A stretch of 64,000 nucleotides of DNA from Gonocerus acuteangulatus (taxonomy: Eukaryota; Arthropoda; Insecta; Hemiptera; Coreidae), in assembly GCA_946811695.1 (NCBI GenBank), contig OX328125.1, positions 107,925,715-107,989,714 of the forward strand, given 5' to 3'. The translations under genes and the position numbers were made by a program. The notes below the pieces were generated by a model. It did not search any database. It was not told the DNA's origin and saw only the letters and a list, made by a program, of their open reading frames with translations. How positions within the stretch are numbered: position 1 is the stretch's first letter; each line of letters begins with the position of its first letter. Shown one piece after another: positions 1 to 12,209 of this stretch.

Positions 1-3000
1 AAACGCCTGCCTAATGGAAAATGTTACGGATTTCGAACCTATAAAAGATGATTATGAAGATATTACCGTCTCCTGAGAAACGTTAGTTAAGAAATGCCTG
101 CCTAATGGAAAATGTTACGGATTTCGAACCTATAAAAGATGATTATGGAGATATTACCGTCTCCTGAGAAACGTTAGTTAAGAAGCTCCGCCAAATGGAA
201 AATGTTCCGGATTTCGAACCTATAAAAGATGATCATGGAGATATTACCGTCTCCTGAGAAACGTTAGTTAAGAAACGCCTGCTTAATGGAAAATGTTACG
301 GATTTCGAACCTATAAAAAGATGATTATGGAGATATTACCGTCTCCTGAGAAAAGTCAGTTAAGAAACGCCTGCCTAATGGAAAATGTTACGGATTTCGA
401 ACCTATAAAAGATGATTATGGAGATATTACCGTCCCCTGAGAAACGTTAGTTAAGAAGCTCCTGCCAAATGGAAAATGTTCCGGATTTCGAACCTATAAA
501 AGATGATTATGGAGATATTACCGTCTCCTGAGAAACGTTAGTTAAGAAACGCCTGCCTAATGGAAAATGTTACGGATTTCGAACCTATAAAAAGATGATT
601 ATGGAGATATTACTGTCTCCTGAGAAACGTTAGTAAAGAAGCTCCGCCAAATGGCTTATCTAAGAAACGCCTGCCTAATGGAAAATGTTCCGGATTTCAA
701 ACCTATAAAAGATGATTATGGAGATATTACCGTCTCCTGAGATACACGTACGTTAGTTAAGAAGCTCCGCCAAATGGAAAATGTTCCGGATTTCGAACCT
801 ATAAAAGATGATTATGGAGATATTACCGTCTCCTGAGAAACGTTAGTTAAGAAACGCCTGCCTAATGGAAAATGTTCCGGATTTCGAACCTATAAAAGAT
901 GATTATGGAGATATTACCGTCTCCTGAGAAACGTTAGTTAAGAAACGCCTGCTTAATGGAAAATGTTACGGATTTCGAACCTATAAAAAGATGATTATGG
1001 AGATATTACCGTCTCCTGAGAAAAGTCAGTTAAGAAACGCCTGCCTAATGGAAAATGTTACGGATTTCGAACCTATAAAAGATGATTATGGAGATATTAC
1101 CGTCCCCTGAGAAACGTTAGTTAAGAAGCTCCTGCCAAATGGAAAATGTTCCGGATTTCGAACCTATAAAAGATGATTATGGAGATATTACCGTCTCCTG
1201 AGAAACGTTAGTTAAGAAACGCCTGCCTAATGGAAAATGTTACGGATTTCGAACCTATAAAAAGATGATTATGGAGATATTACTGTCTCCTGAGAAACGT
1301 TAGTTAAGAAGCTCCGCCAAATGGCTTATCTAAGAAACGCCTGCCTAATGGAAAATGTTACGGATTTCAAACCTATAAAAGATGATTATGGAGATATTAC
1401 CGTCTCCTGAGATACACGTACGTTAGTTAAGAAGCTCCGCCAAATGGAAAATGTTCCGGATTTCGAACCTATAAAAGATGATTATGGAGATATTACCGTC
1501 TCCTGAGAAACGTTAGTTAAGAAACGCCTGCCTAATGGAAAATGTTACGGATTTCGAACCTATAAAAGATGATTATGGAGATATTACCGTCTCCTGAGAA
1601 ACGTTAGTTAAGAAACGCCTGCTTAATGGAAAATGTTACGGATTTCGAACCTATAAAAAGATGATTATGGAGATATTACCGTCTCCTGAGAAAAGTCAGT
1701 TAAGAAACGCCTGCCTAATGGAAAATGTTACGGATTTCGAACCTATAAAAGATGATTATGGAGATATTACCGTCCCCTGAGAAACGTTAGTTAAGAAGCT
1801 CCTGCCAAATGGAAAATGTTCCGGATTTCGAACCTATAAAAGATGATTATGGAGATATTACCGTCTCCTGAGAAACGTTAGTTAAGAAACGCCTGCCTAA
1901 TGGAAAATGTTACGGATTTCGAACCTATAAAAAGATGATTATGGAGATATTACTGTCTCCTGAGAAACGTTAGTTAAGAAGCTCCGCCAAATGGCTTATC
2001 TAAGAAACGCCTGCCTAATGGAAAATGTTACGGATTTCAAACCTATAAAAGATGATTATGGAGATATTACCGTCTCCTGAGATACACGTACGTTAGTTAA
2101 GAAGCTCCGCCAAATGGAAAATGTTCCGGATTTCGAACCTATAAAAGATGATTATGGAGATATTACCGTCTCCTGAGAAACGTTAGTTAAGAAACGCCTG
2201 CCTAATGGAAAATGTTACGGATTTCGAACCTATAAAAGATGATTATGGAGATATTACCGTCTCCTGAGAAACGTTAGTTAAGAAGCTCCGCCAAATGGAA
2301 AATGTTCCGGATTTCGAACCTATAAAAGATGATTATGGAGATATTACCGTCTCCTGAGAAACGTTAGTTAAGAAACGCCTGCCTAATGGAAAATGTTACG
2401 GATTTCGAACCTATAAAAGATGATTATGGAGATATTACCGTCTCCTGAGAAACGTTAGTTAAGAAGCTCCGCCAAATGGAAAATGTTCCGGATTTCGAAC
2501 CTATAAAAGATGATTATGGAGATATTACCGTCTCCTGAGAAACGTTAGTTAAGAAACGCCTGCCTAATGGAAAATGTTACGGATTTCGAACCTATAAAAA
2601 GATGATTATGGAGATATTACCGTCTCCTGAGAAACGTTAGTTAAGAAACGCCTGCCTAATGGAAAATGTTACGGATTTCGAACCTATAAAAGATGATTAT
2701 GAAGATATTACCGTCTCCTGAGAAACGTTAGTTAAGAAACGCCTGCCTAATGGAAAATGTTACGGATTTCGAACCTATAAAAGATGATTATGGAGATATT
2801 ACCGTCTCCTGAGAAACGTTAGTTAAGAAGCTCCGCCAAATGGAAAATGTTCCGGATTTCGAACCTATAAAAGATGATTATGGAGATATTACCGTCTCCT
2901 GAGAAACGTTAGTTAAGAAACGCCTGCTTAATGGAAAATGTTACGGATTTCGAACCTATAAAAAGATGATTATGGAGATATTACCGTCTCCTGAGAAAAG

Positions 3001-3831
3001 TCAGTTAAGAAACGCCTGCCTAATGGAAAATGTTACGGATTTCGAACCTATAAAAGATGATTATGGAGATATTACCGTCCCCTGAGAAACGTTAGTTAAG
3101 AAGCTCCTGCCAAATGGAAAATGTTCCGGATTTCGAACCTATAAAAGATGATTATGGAGATATTACCGTCTCCTGAGAAACGTTAGTTAAGAAACGCCTG
3201 CCTAATGGAAAATGTTACGGATTTCGAACCTATAAAAAGATGATTATGGAGATATTACCGTCTCCTGAGAAACGTTAGTTAAGAAGCTCCGCCAAATGGC
3301 TTATCTAAGAAACGCCTGCCTAATGGAAAATGTTACGGATTTCAAACCTATAAAAGATGATTATGGAGATATTACCGTCTCCTGAGATACACGTACGTTA
3401 GTTAAGAAGCTCCGCCAAATGGAAAATGTTCCGGATTTCGAACCTATAAAAGATGATTATGGAGATATTACCGTCTCCTGAGAAACGTTAGTTAAGAAAC
3501 GCCTGCCTAATGGAAAATGTTACGGATTTCGAACCTATAAAAGATGATTATGGAGATATTACCGTCTCCTGAGAAACGTTAGTTAAGAAGCTCCGCCAAA
3601 TGGAAAATGTTCCGGATTTCGAACCTATAAAAGATGATTATGGAGATATTACCGTCTCCTGAGAAACGTTAGTTAAGAAACGCCTGCCTAATGGAAAATG
3701 TTACGGATTTCGAACCTATAAAAAGATGATTATGGAGATATTACCGTCTCCTGAGAAACGTTAGTTAAGAAGCTCCGCCAAATGGAAAATGTTCCGGATT
3801 TCGAACCTATAAAAGATGATTATGGAGATAT
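1..3831. repeat. 91-bp satellite array with 670-bp higher-order repeat
   Basis: About 42 head-to-tail monomers of 90-92 bp, continuing off the left edge. Two monomer types alternate: type A begins AAACGCCTGCCTAATGG and type B begins AAGCTCCGCCAAATGG. Diagnostic variants recur at a fixed 670-bp spacing. The GAAAAGTCAGTT variant occurs near 351, 1021, 1691 and 2996, and the GATACACGTACG variant at 741, 1411, 2081 and 3386. The 670-bp unit is seven full monomers plus one truncated ~26-bp piece. An extra seven ordinary monomers (~635 bp) sit between the third and fourth copies. Each monomer has a TATAAAAG box-like motif and, in most copies, an ATG-to-TGA frame of 20 codons. The array ends abruptly within a monomer at about 3831. 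No function is assigned. Confidence 0.97.
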
Positions 3832-4502
<671 letters not shown>

Positions 4503-4672
4503 CGTTTTTTAGCGCGGTTCCTCCCTCCCCCATAGGGAGGAACCCCGCTTATAAGGTTGATACAATGAAACAATCCGGAAGTGCCGACTAGAAAATTTTG
4601 CGTTTCAGAACCCCTAGAAACCGAAAATAACGGTGGTTCAAATTTGTATATATATATATATATATATGTATA

Positions 4673-4749
<77 letters not shown>

Positions 4750-6207
4750 TTGTCTGTTCGCTCTCTAAATAGAAGACGAATGGTCCGATTTTGATGAAAT
4801 TTGGTACAAAAATCTGTCGTCCAATTTGAAAGGTCAAGTTCGTTAACCAGCAAAATCCGCCCACTGGAAGATGGCGTTTGGGGCGAAATTCGCGCAGAAA
4901 AAATCGTAACGCTTACATTTTTGAGTTCATAAGCTTGTAAGTACTCGTTTTATAGGCTTCTTGGGCTAGAAAAACGAATGAAACCATTTTAAAGGCGATA
5001 GCTTTAACTGTTGTCGAGAAAATTGGAAAAATAGTTTTTGAATACCGTTTTTGGTTTGGGTACTTAGAATAACGGGATTCAGTTGAAACATAATCTGCAT
5101 GTTCTACTTTCATTAAAACTAATATGTTGAATGTTATGTTACGTTTGGAGTTAAGGAAGGGTTAGAATAAAATATTTTATGAACAGATATGAAAAGTTTT
5201 GGAAACTTCGTATACTTTCATTAATATCTCGAACACGGTTGGGAAATCGTGGTAAGTGGATTGAAACTATTTGAAAGCTTACTAAATTCTCTACAAAAAT
5301 GATTCTAAAACTATTTTGATTAGGTTATGTCAATCGGAGAAATAAATGCTTAAAACTTCAAATACGTCTGTTTTGTTCTTATGAACGGGTTTTTGTCGTT
5401 CTTTTTGTAATTTTTGTCTCTTTCCCTTGGTTTTTTATTGCTTTTTATTTTTTTAATTTCTGATGTTGTATTTGTAAGGAAAATGTATGTGTGTGTAAAA
5501 CAGGATAGGTAAAATGAGACCAATTTTCTGTTGTCAGAAATAATGAAAAGTTTTGGTAACTTTGTATACTTTCCTTAATATCTCGAAAAAGGTTGAGAAT
5601 TTGGGAAACGGAAGATTACCATTAGAAAGCTTACTAAATGCTCTACAAAAAAGGTTCTAATGAAAGTTTTGATTAGGCGATGTCAATCGGAGAAATAAGT
5701 GCATAAAACTTTAAAGTAATTGATTTCGCTTATTCGAACTGTTCTTTTTGTCTTTGATTTTGATACTTAAAATTATGGGATTCAGTTGAAACATTTTCTG
5801 CATGTTTGAATTTCATCAACACTAATATGTTAAAATTTTGGTTGCGTTTGGAGCTAAGGAAGGATTAGAATAAAATATTTTATTAACAGACATGAAATGT
5901 TTTGGGAACTTCGTATACATTCCCTAATATCTCGAAGACGGTTAGGAATATTGGTAAACGGAGGGTTACCATGCGAAAGCGTACTAAATGTTCTACAAAA
6001 AAGATTCTGAAACAATTTTTGATTAGGCTATGTCAATCGGAGAAATAAGTGCTTAAACTTTGAAGTAATTGATTTCGTTAATTCGAACGGTTCTTTTTGT
6101 TTGTTTTTATTCCTTGTTACTTTTTAATTGCTTAAAGGTGGATAATGTATTTGACAATAAAACAGATTAATTAAAATAAGAAAAACAATTCATTGTTAAA
6201 AATATAT

Positions 6208-6316
6208 CAGGCTGTACCGTATGAAATGTCAGTTTTGGATTTGTCGATTTCCTTCAAATGTCTTGAAACTGTCGAGGCTCCTACTCCGAGTTCTTTGGCA
6301 TATTCCCTAGTGTTTT
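6208..6316 (-). mobile_element. Mariner-derived MITE, truncated copy
   Basis: The sequence begins TCAGGCTGTACCGTATGAAA right after a TA dinucleotide and continues with the same sequence as the element at 28858-29402, including the same junction of terminal repeat to the helix-turn-helix coding part. It breaks off after TATTCCCTAGTG. Confidence 0.75.
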
Positions 6317-7443
6317 TAATTGCTTATAGTAGTCTAATGTATTTGTCAATAACACAGGATACGTATAATTAGAATCAATATTTTGTTTGTTAGAATTCGA
6401 AGATGCCGTATGAATATCTAGATTACAGTACTGGTGTTGATTTCATTCTTTAGAATTATTCTTGGTATTCCCTATTTTCATCTGTTACCCATAGTTTTTT
6501 ATTGTTAGTAGGGTTTTCTTATTGATTATAGAATATTAATCTATTTGGCTATAAAACAGGATATGTAAAATTAGTGACCATATTTCGGAGATTTCTGAGC
6601 GAAATACTTTTAAGATTTTCTACCACCACGAACGGCTTTTTTCCTCTATTTTTATCCACTAGATAGGCTTTATTTTGCATATTATTCTATATAAGTTTTA
6701 TTCAGCAGGGGATTCTGATGAAATGTTGTGTTTTTGCTGTGGATTTTAAATACGATGTATCTAAGATTGGATAACATTAGCGTGTCTACATAGTTAAGAA
6801 CCGACGACGGAGGATTACTTCTTGCTATGATTTAGTCTACATATGTATATTAAGTCCTAAATCCAAAAAATAAACTTCACAACGGTCAGATACTATGAGC
6901 GAATATGGCAGTTCAATGCCCGTACAAGGGGGCCGCAGGAAATTTACCTGCTAAGAGTTAATCCTCAAGAGCTGTAAATATACCCCAGGTATCTGCCGAG
7001 ACAAATACAAAGCCTAGGCGGAGAGCACCCCAAAAACTCAGATCCAAACATAAGGTTATATACTAAATATTCATAAAGACTACTTAGTTGTAAACCGATT
7101 CATCAATTAGCAATCAATAGTTTTCAACAAAGGTTATATACTAAATATTGATAAAAAGTATTTAATTAGAAAAAAAAAACAATATTCCACAAGACTTGTT
7201 TTTGGTCCATTTGTGTCTACTCCATAGACTTAATTAGGTATATTATTCTATTGTAGTTGGGCAACTAAACTTTGTTTTATTTTGTTAAATAAAGTTTTTT
7301 TTTCTTGACTTGTTATTCGTCAAGACTTTTATTTATCCTTGTGTATTTACTAGATAGGTTTTATTCGGCATATTATTCTATATAGGCTATATTAGGCAGG
7401 GTATTCTACTCAATCTTGTGTACTTCTTCTTGATCCTTCTGTA

Positions 7444-7698
7444 CATGGGCGTATATAAAAACAATTTCGGGGGGGGGGGGGGGCTGAGACCATTTCCAGG
7501 GTATGGAATACTAAATATTTAGAGCTTGGAATAGTTTTAGGCAACTAAAACGCTATTACACGTAGAATAAAATATGTTTTATGAACTAAATGATCATATT
7601 TAATTTATTTTTAAGGGTTTTACGAGAAGTTTTTATCATCAATTCAAAATTTCGCGAGGGGCTGCAGCCCCCTCAGCCCCCCCTCATATACGCCCATG
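7444..7698. mobile_element. hAT-type MITE with G/C runs
   Basis: 255 bp bounded by inverted termini CATGGGCGTATAT and ATATACGCCCATG. It is flanked by a perfect 8-bp target-site duplication, CTTCTGTA, at 7436-7443 and 7699-7706. Eight-base duplications are characteristic of the hAT superfamily. Inside the left terminus is a G run near 7470-7483, and inside the right one a C-rich block (CTGCAGCCCCCTCAGCCCCCC). There is no transposase. A second copy is at 23062-23329. Confidence 0.85.
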
Positions 7699-8087
7699 CT
7701 TCTGTATCCTCTAGAAAGGCTTTATTAGGCATATTTTGTATTGATTTATAGAGCATTGCTTTAGAATGAGAGCCAGATTCTGTAATTTCCGCTTCTGTGT
7801 ATAAGTTAGCTACTGTCGGTGTCCCTGACGGCTTAATATCACTTTTATTCGAGATGTTCGAGAGGATTTTGACAATTTTCACGAGATATATAAAAAACAA
7901 AAAAAAGTTTATTTATTTTCTAAGCTTATCAAATGGCACTAGGGACATGAACGGAACCGCGCTAAGATGCTGCAGTTCCTGCGAGTCGGACTTTTTATTA
8001 AGTTGCTTCGACTCCTAGGGCCATTAACAGCACAATCAAGACATTATTCATGTATTTTATATAGTACTATTTTTTTTTTAACTCCAT

Positions 8088-8275
8088 TAATAAATAATAT
8101 AGATTTACAAGTCGGGTTTTCTATAGGTTAACCAACCCTTTTTTTAAACAGAACTGCACTGAAGCCTCATCTTCCTTACAAAAGATAAGCTACCACACAA
8201 CAGCCAGCTTGATTGGGGGTGATTCAAACTCCAAACCTCACCAATACTCACGCCATGAAATCCATGACTATTGGC
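8088..8275 (-). mobile_element. tRNA-derived SINE, degenerate copy
   Basis: Reverse orientation. It matches the 3' domain of the better copies (GGGTTTTCTATAGGTTAACCAACC, rather than GGGTTRTCTACAGGTTACCACC) and has a decayed B-box-like GATTCAAACTCC near 8221. The tail is AT-rich at the low-coordinate end. Confidence 0.5.
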
Positions 8276-8347
8276 TCCTCACTTTAAGATTTAATTATTA
8301 TCTCTTAAATAATAAATAATAATTAGTTTCGCACCAGTCGAGTTGCC

Positions 8348-9823
8348 TGGCCTTGCGGGCTTTAGTATCCTGCCCTTAAAGTCGTCTGTGCTTGCGGGTT
8401 GGAGTATCCTGCCTCTTAAATTATCGGGCCTTGCGGGCTAGAGTATCCTGCCTCTCATATTATCGGGTCTTGCGGGCCTGAGTATCCTGCCCCTTTAACA
8501 AAGAAAACTTGGGTGCTGAGTATCGTGCCCCTTATGTTACTGGGCCTTCCAGGTAGAGTATTCTGCCCCTAAACCTGCTAAGGCTTGCTCGGTTGAGTAT
8601 CCCATCCCGTTCTTAGGCCCTGCGGGCTTTAGTATCCTGCCCTTAAAGTCGTCAGTCCTTGCGGGTTGGAGTATCCTGCCTCTTAAATTATCGGGCCGTG
8701 CGGGCTTGAGTATCCTGCCCCTTACGTAAATAAAACTTGCGGGCTGAGTATCGTGCCCCTTATGTTACCGGGCCTTGCAGGTAGAGTATTCTGCCCCTAA
8801 ACCTGCTAGGGCTGCGTGGCTGAGTAGCCTACCCCGTTCTCAGGCATTGAGGGCTAGAGTATCCAGCTCCATAAATTACTGGGACCTGCGGGCTAGCCGA
8901 TCCTGCCCTTAAGTAACTAAAACGTGCGGGCTGAGCATCCTGCCCCTTAGGTTACTGGGCCTTGGGGGCTTGTGTATCATTTCTTTTCATTTAACAGGCC
9001 TTGCAGGTAGAGTATTCTGCCCCTAAACCTGCTAAGGCTAGCTCGGTTGAGTATCCCACCCCGTTCTAAGGCATTGCGGGCTAGAGTATCCTGCTCCATA
9101 AATTACTGGGACCTGCGGGCTAGCCGATCCTGCCCCTTAGGTAAATAAAACGTGCGGGCTGAGCATCCTGCCCCTTAGGTTACTGGGCCTTGGGGGCTTG
9201 TGTATCATTTCTTTTCAGTTAACAGGCCTTGCAGGTAGAGTATTCTGCCCCTAAACCTGCTAAGGCTTGCTCGGTTGAGTATCCCACCCCGTTCTAAGGC
9301 ATTGCGGGCTAGAGTATCCTGCCCCTAAAATTATTTGGCCTTGCGGGTTAGAGTATTCTGCCTCTAAACCTGCTAGGGCTTGCGTGGCTGAGTAGCCTAC
9401 CCCGTTCTCAGGCATTGAGGGCTAGAGTATCCTGCTCCTTAAATTACTGGGACCTGCGGGCTAGCCCATCCTGCCCATTAGGTTACTATACCTTGCGGGC
9501 TAGAGTATCCTGCCCCTTAGGTAATTAAAACTTGCGGGCTGAGTATCCTGCCCCTTAGGTTACTGGGCCTTGCCGGCTGAGTATCCTGCCCCTAAAATTA
9601 TTTGGCTTTGCGGGCTAGAGTTCTTTGCCCCTAAAGTTACTAAGGCTTGCGTGGCTGAGTAGCCTACCTCGTTCTCAGGCATTGCGGGCTAGAGTATCCT
9701 GCTCCTTAAATTACTGCGACTTGTGGGCTAGCAGATCCTGCCCCTTAGGTTACTATACCTTGCGGGCTAGAGTATCCTGCCCCTTAAATTACCGGGCATT
9801 GCAGGCCTCAGTATTCTGGCCTT
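8348..9823. repeat. ~40-bp minisatellite array
   Basis: Tandem units of about 38-42 bp with core CTTGCGGGCTAGAGTATCCTG followed by CCCCTTAAATTACTGGG-like sequence. Units are diverged. A larger period of about 220-230 bp is visible from the recurring block TTGCAGGTAGAGTATTCTGC near 8775, 9001 and 9230. The array is markedly more GC-rich than its surroundings. Open frames inside it follow from the repeat. Confidence 0.92.
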
Positions 9824-9833
9824 TACTTCTTAC

Positions 9834-9910
9834 CGAAGTGGAAATCGAACCCACGTCTTAAGGTACAGATTGTTTATGCTTTGACTTCCACCGCCATCTG
9901 GACCACGAAA
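9834..9910 (-). mobile_element. tRNA-derived SINE head fragment
   Basis: Reverse strand reads CGTGGGTTCGATTTCCAC, a pol III B-box, at 9838-9855. An A-box-like GTGGTCCAGATGGCGG lies toward 9900. Only the tRNA-like part remains, directly abutting the 40-bp array. Confidence 0.55.
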
Positions 9911-10634
9911 ATTTAGACACATTTAGTATATGCGTTGCTAATGTGCTTGTGTTGGGCCGCACCTTAAGTAAACACATTCCACCTCACAAGTACACATGTT
10001 TATAAATAATCAGGATCAGATAAACATGTTATTACAATTTAAATTAAATGCAAACCAATCGAAGCCAATTACTTATGTTGATCCAAGTCCAGCCGTATTG
10101 ATTTGTCATATGTTGTAGGAATCGCTTGTATCATCACTATTCAGTGTATATTCAGCTACGTTTAATGGCTCAAAAATAACCAACAAATGATCTTAAACTA
10201 ATTTTATTAAACAATATAACAATCTAAATGACTTTATGGTTTGCTTGCTTTCGATGTACAGTCAATTTGATGATCGTAAGTCTTAAAGCTTAAGCAATAC
10301 TTGTCTATGATTATGGGTTCGAATTCTACTAAGGTTGATGATTTTCTTGAAAATATTACAGGAGCTGATCATAGCCTCGTTAGAAAATGTTATTAAAAGA
10401 CAAAATTCCAAGAGATTAATTTTTGTTTTATATATATAAGATTATAAGATTAATTAATTTAATAATGGGTACCTTGGGTGCTAACGACTCTAGTAGTCCA
10501 AGCGGCCAAGGGGAAAATCAGGCGGCCATAGCATAGTACTGACCACGCTATCTCCCTAGTGTGCCGTATGGTCATGAATCAGATACTTCTATAGTATCTG
10601 CCCCTCAATGTCCTCGAGGCCTGTTACGGGACTG

Positions 10635-10673
<39 letters not shown>

Positions 10674-10680
10674 ATTAAAT
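9911..10680. other. Unclassified, with a B-box trace and (TA)n
   Basis: No gene is visible. GGGTTCGAATTCTAC at about 10317 resembles a SINE B-box. A (TA)n tract is at 10639-10671. The rest is unassigned AT-rich sequence. Confidence 0.5.
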
Positions 10681-11054
10681 GAAGGGGTCGGGGCAAAATA
10701 GTGCCAAGCAACATTTTTAACAAAACTTAACTATAGCTGCTGTATTATTTATTTATTTAGGGCTTCAAAATTGATCATTCAGCCCAGGTCCACCTAGGTT
10801 GTTTTCTAGTCTTAACCTGTAAACAATAAAAGATATTTTGTATATCTTTTAGCTGCTGTTTGTTGGATATTTTGTGGGACTATCATTGTATGATGCAAAT
10901 GCTACTATAATATGACTACAAGCCCTATATGCTACTTAATCTTGTTGCCCCTAACCATTTCAACTGATAGTCCCACATAATATCCGAAAAATAGCAGCCC
11001 CGGGTAACTTATGTTAAAAATGTCGTTTGGCACTATTTTGCCCCGGACCCGTTC
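10681..11054. mobile_element. Fold-back MITE with nested insertion
   Basis: The outer arms are inverted copies: GGGGCAAAATAGTGCCAA on the left (from about 10690) and TTGGCACTATTTTGCCCCGG on the right (to about 11047). Homology continues inward through ACATTTTTAACA and GGATATTTTGTGGGACTATCA (right: TGATAGTCCCACATAATATCC). The left arm is interrupted by a ~107-bp segment flanked by the 9-bp direct repeat AGCTGCTGT (10735-10743 and 10851-10859). There is no coding sequence. The superfamily is not assigned because the outer target duplication is unclear. Confidence 0.75.
10744..10859. mobile_element. Short insertion inside the fold-back MITE
   Basis: The segment begins ATTATTTATTTATTTAGGGC and is bounded by 9-bp duplications AGCTGCTGT. 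The (TTTA)n start resembles the tail of a LINE or SINE in reverse orientation. A similar TTTATTTATTTAATTCAGGAG sequence is at 11178. Probably a severely 5'-truncated retroposed fragment. Confidence 0.5.
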
Positions 11055-11808
11055 AAATAATCTCAATATTTTCCTAAGATTGAGATGGCTTCGATGATTT
11101 GTAAGCGGGAAGCTAAGTCTGGGAGGTGGGATAATTTGTAGGTATATTTGGCATGCAACTAATATTTTTTTTTTTTTTTATTTATTTATTTAATTCAGGA
11201 GCTCCGCAACCCAGGCTATAAGCTCCATGACATGACTTAGATACAAACTTGACAATATAAAAACAAAACAATATAAATATAACTTAGAACATCTGTGCAT
11301 ATCAAAAATATTAAATCATTTTTATTTTATTTTTATTTTTTTTTTTAATCTAACAAATATATTATTATATTTAATGTATTATTATATTTAATATATTATT
11401 ATAAATATTATAATAAATATCCTCTAACTGATTACTATTACAGATAGGTCAGATTTACTCGGGGTTTATTTGACTATTGTAGTCTTTTTGTAAGTTATTT
11501 TTATTTTTATCCATTCCATTGAATCAAATTTAATAATTTCTGTATTTATTTTAGCTTTACTATTAGAAAATCTATTAAATAATACATCGGACGAATGGAG
11601 TGCTCCATTGTTGCATTATTGATTTATTCAGATCGGCTGAAATGTTATCCATTAAGAAATTAAATAATTCTCCTCATTTTCATATTTCACATTTCAATCT
11701 GACTTCCCCTAAAGGAATGAACCCATTAAATAGTCAGGCAGTTTTTCATTTTTAATCAAGACAGAAACTTTTCGCTCCGGCTGTTTCGCGATTCTTTATA
11801 ATTACATT
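11055..11808. other. AT-rich unclassified spacer
   Basis: No gene is visible. A (TTTA)n-started segment at about 11175-11265 may be another LINE or SINE 3' end in reverse. The remainder is AT-rich low-complexity sequence. Confidence 0.45.
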
Positions 11809-12040
11809 CAAACCAGTCCACACTATAGTCAAACCAGTCCACACTATAGTCAAACCAGTCCACACTATAGTCAAACCAGTCCACTCTATAGTCAAACCAG
11901 TCCACTCTATAGTCAAACCAGTCCACACTATAGTCAAACCAGTCCACTCTATAGTCAAACCAGTCCACTCTATAGTCAAACCAGTCCACACTATAGTCAA
12001 ACCAGTCAACTCTATAGTCAAACCAGTCGGAAGCTATAGT
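11809..12040. repeat. 21-bp minisatellite, 11 copies
   Basis: Eleven units of CAAACCAGTCCACACTATAGT, with two alternating variants (CACAC or CACTC core). The last unit is degraded. Because 21 is a multiple of three, the reverse strand stays open in more than one frame (Thr-Gly-Leu-Thr-Ile-Val/Glu-Trp, and an Asp-Trp-Phe-Asp-Tyr frame). I regard these as repeat artefacts. Confidence 0.95.
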
Positions 12041-12080
12041 TCAGTCGTGGTATCTTTTTTATAAGAAAATGAGTGATTAT

Positions 12081-12206
12081 TTTTCCGGCATTTCGGTTTG
12101 AAATTCAAACCTTCATCAGGGCGACGAGAAATGATCCGTGAGGCATAATTTTCCGTCATCTCATCGCCTTGATGAAGGTTTCAATTTCAATCCGATACGT
12201 CAGCAA
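12081..12206. repeat. Palindrome with hammerhead-like core
   Basis: Inverted arms of about 45 bp (12081-12125 and 12160-12206) around a ~34-bp spacer. On the minus strand of the left arm the order is CTGATGA (12119-12113), then a hairpin of GGTTTG pairing with CAAACC, then GAAA (12094-12091). This is the layout of a hammerhead ribozyme (CUGANGA, stem II, GAAA). The right arm carries a decayed version. Penelope-like elements are known to carry hammerhead motifs in their terminal repeats, so this may be a relic of one. Confidence 0.55.
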
Positions 12207-12209
12207 AAA

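Larger units (their letters stand above)
4506..7995 (+). mobile_element. Family A dispersed repeat, composite copy
   Basis: The left end is TTTTAGCGCGGTTCC followed by a hairpin of GGTTCCTCCC against GGGAGGAACC at 4511-4545. Then come ~100 bp, a (TA)n tract (4647-4749), the segment containing TTTGATGAAATTTGGTAC, and a body carrying ATATCTCGAAMACGG-type motifs. The body module is repeated about three times, near 5186, 5544 and 5893. The right end, GAACGGAACCGCGCTAAG...GAGTCGGAC plus a T run, appears at 7950-7995. The copy is enlarged by a mariner MITE fragment (6208) and a hAT MITE (7444). No coding potential is seen, so it is a non-autonomous element of unknown superfamily. That 4506 and 7995 belong to one insertion is inference from order and orientation. 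Confidence 0.7.

Noticed and set aside
1..3831. CRISPR-like regular spacing
   Set aside because: The whole monomer is repeated with no unique spacers, and the DNA is clearly eukaryotic. The same applies to the arrays at 26343, 39140 and 45468.
9625..9861. 78-codon frame
   Set aside because: It spans the 40-bp minisatellite and the SINE fragment.
11752..12021. 89- and 77-codon frames with heptad-like repeats
   Set aside because: They are produced by the 21-bp minisatellite, whose period is a multiple of three. There is no sign of a gene beyond the array.
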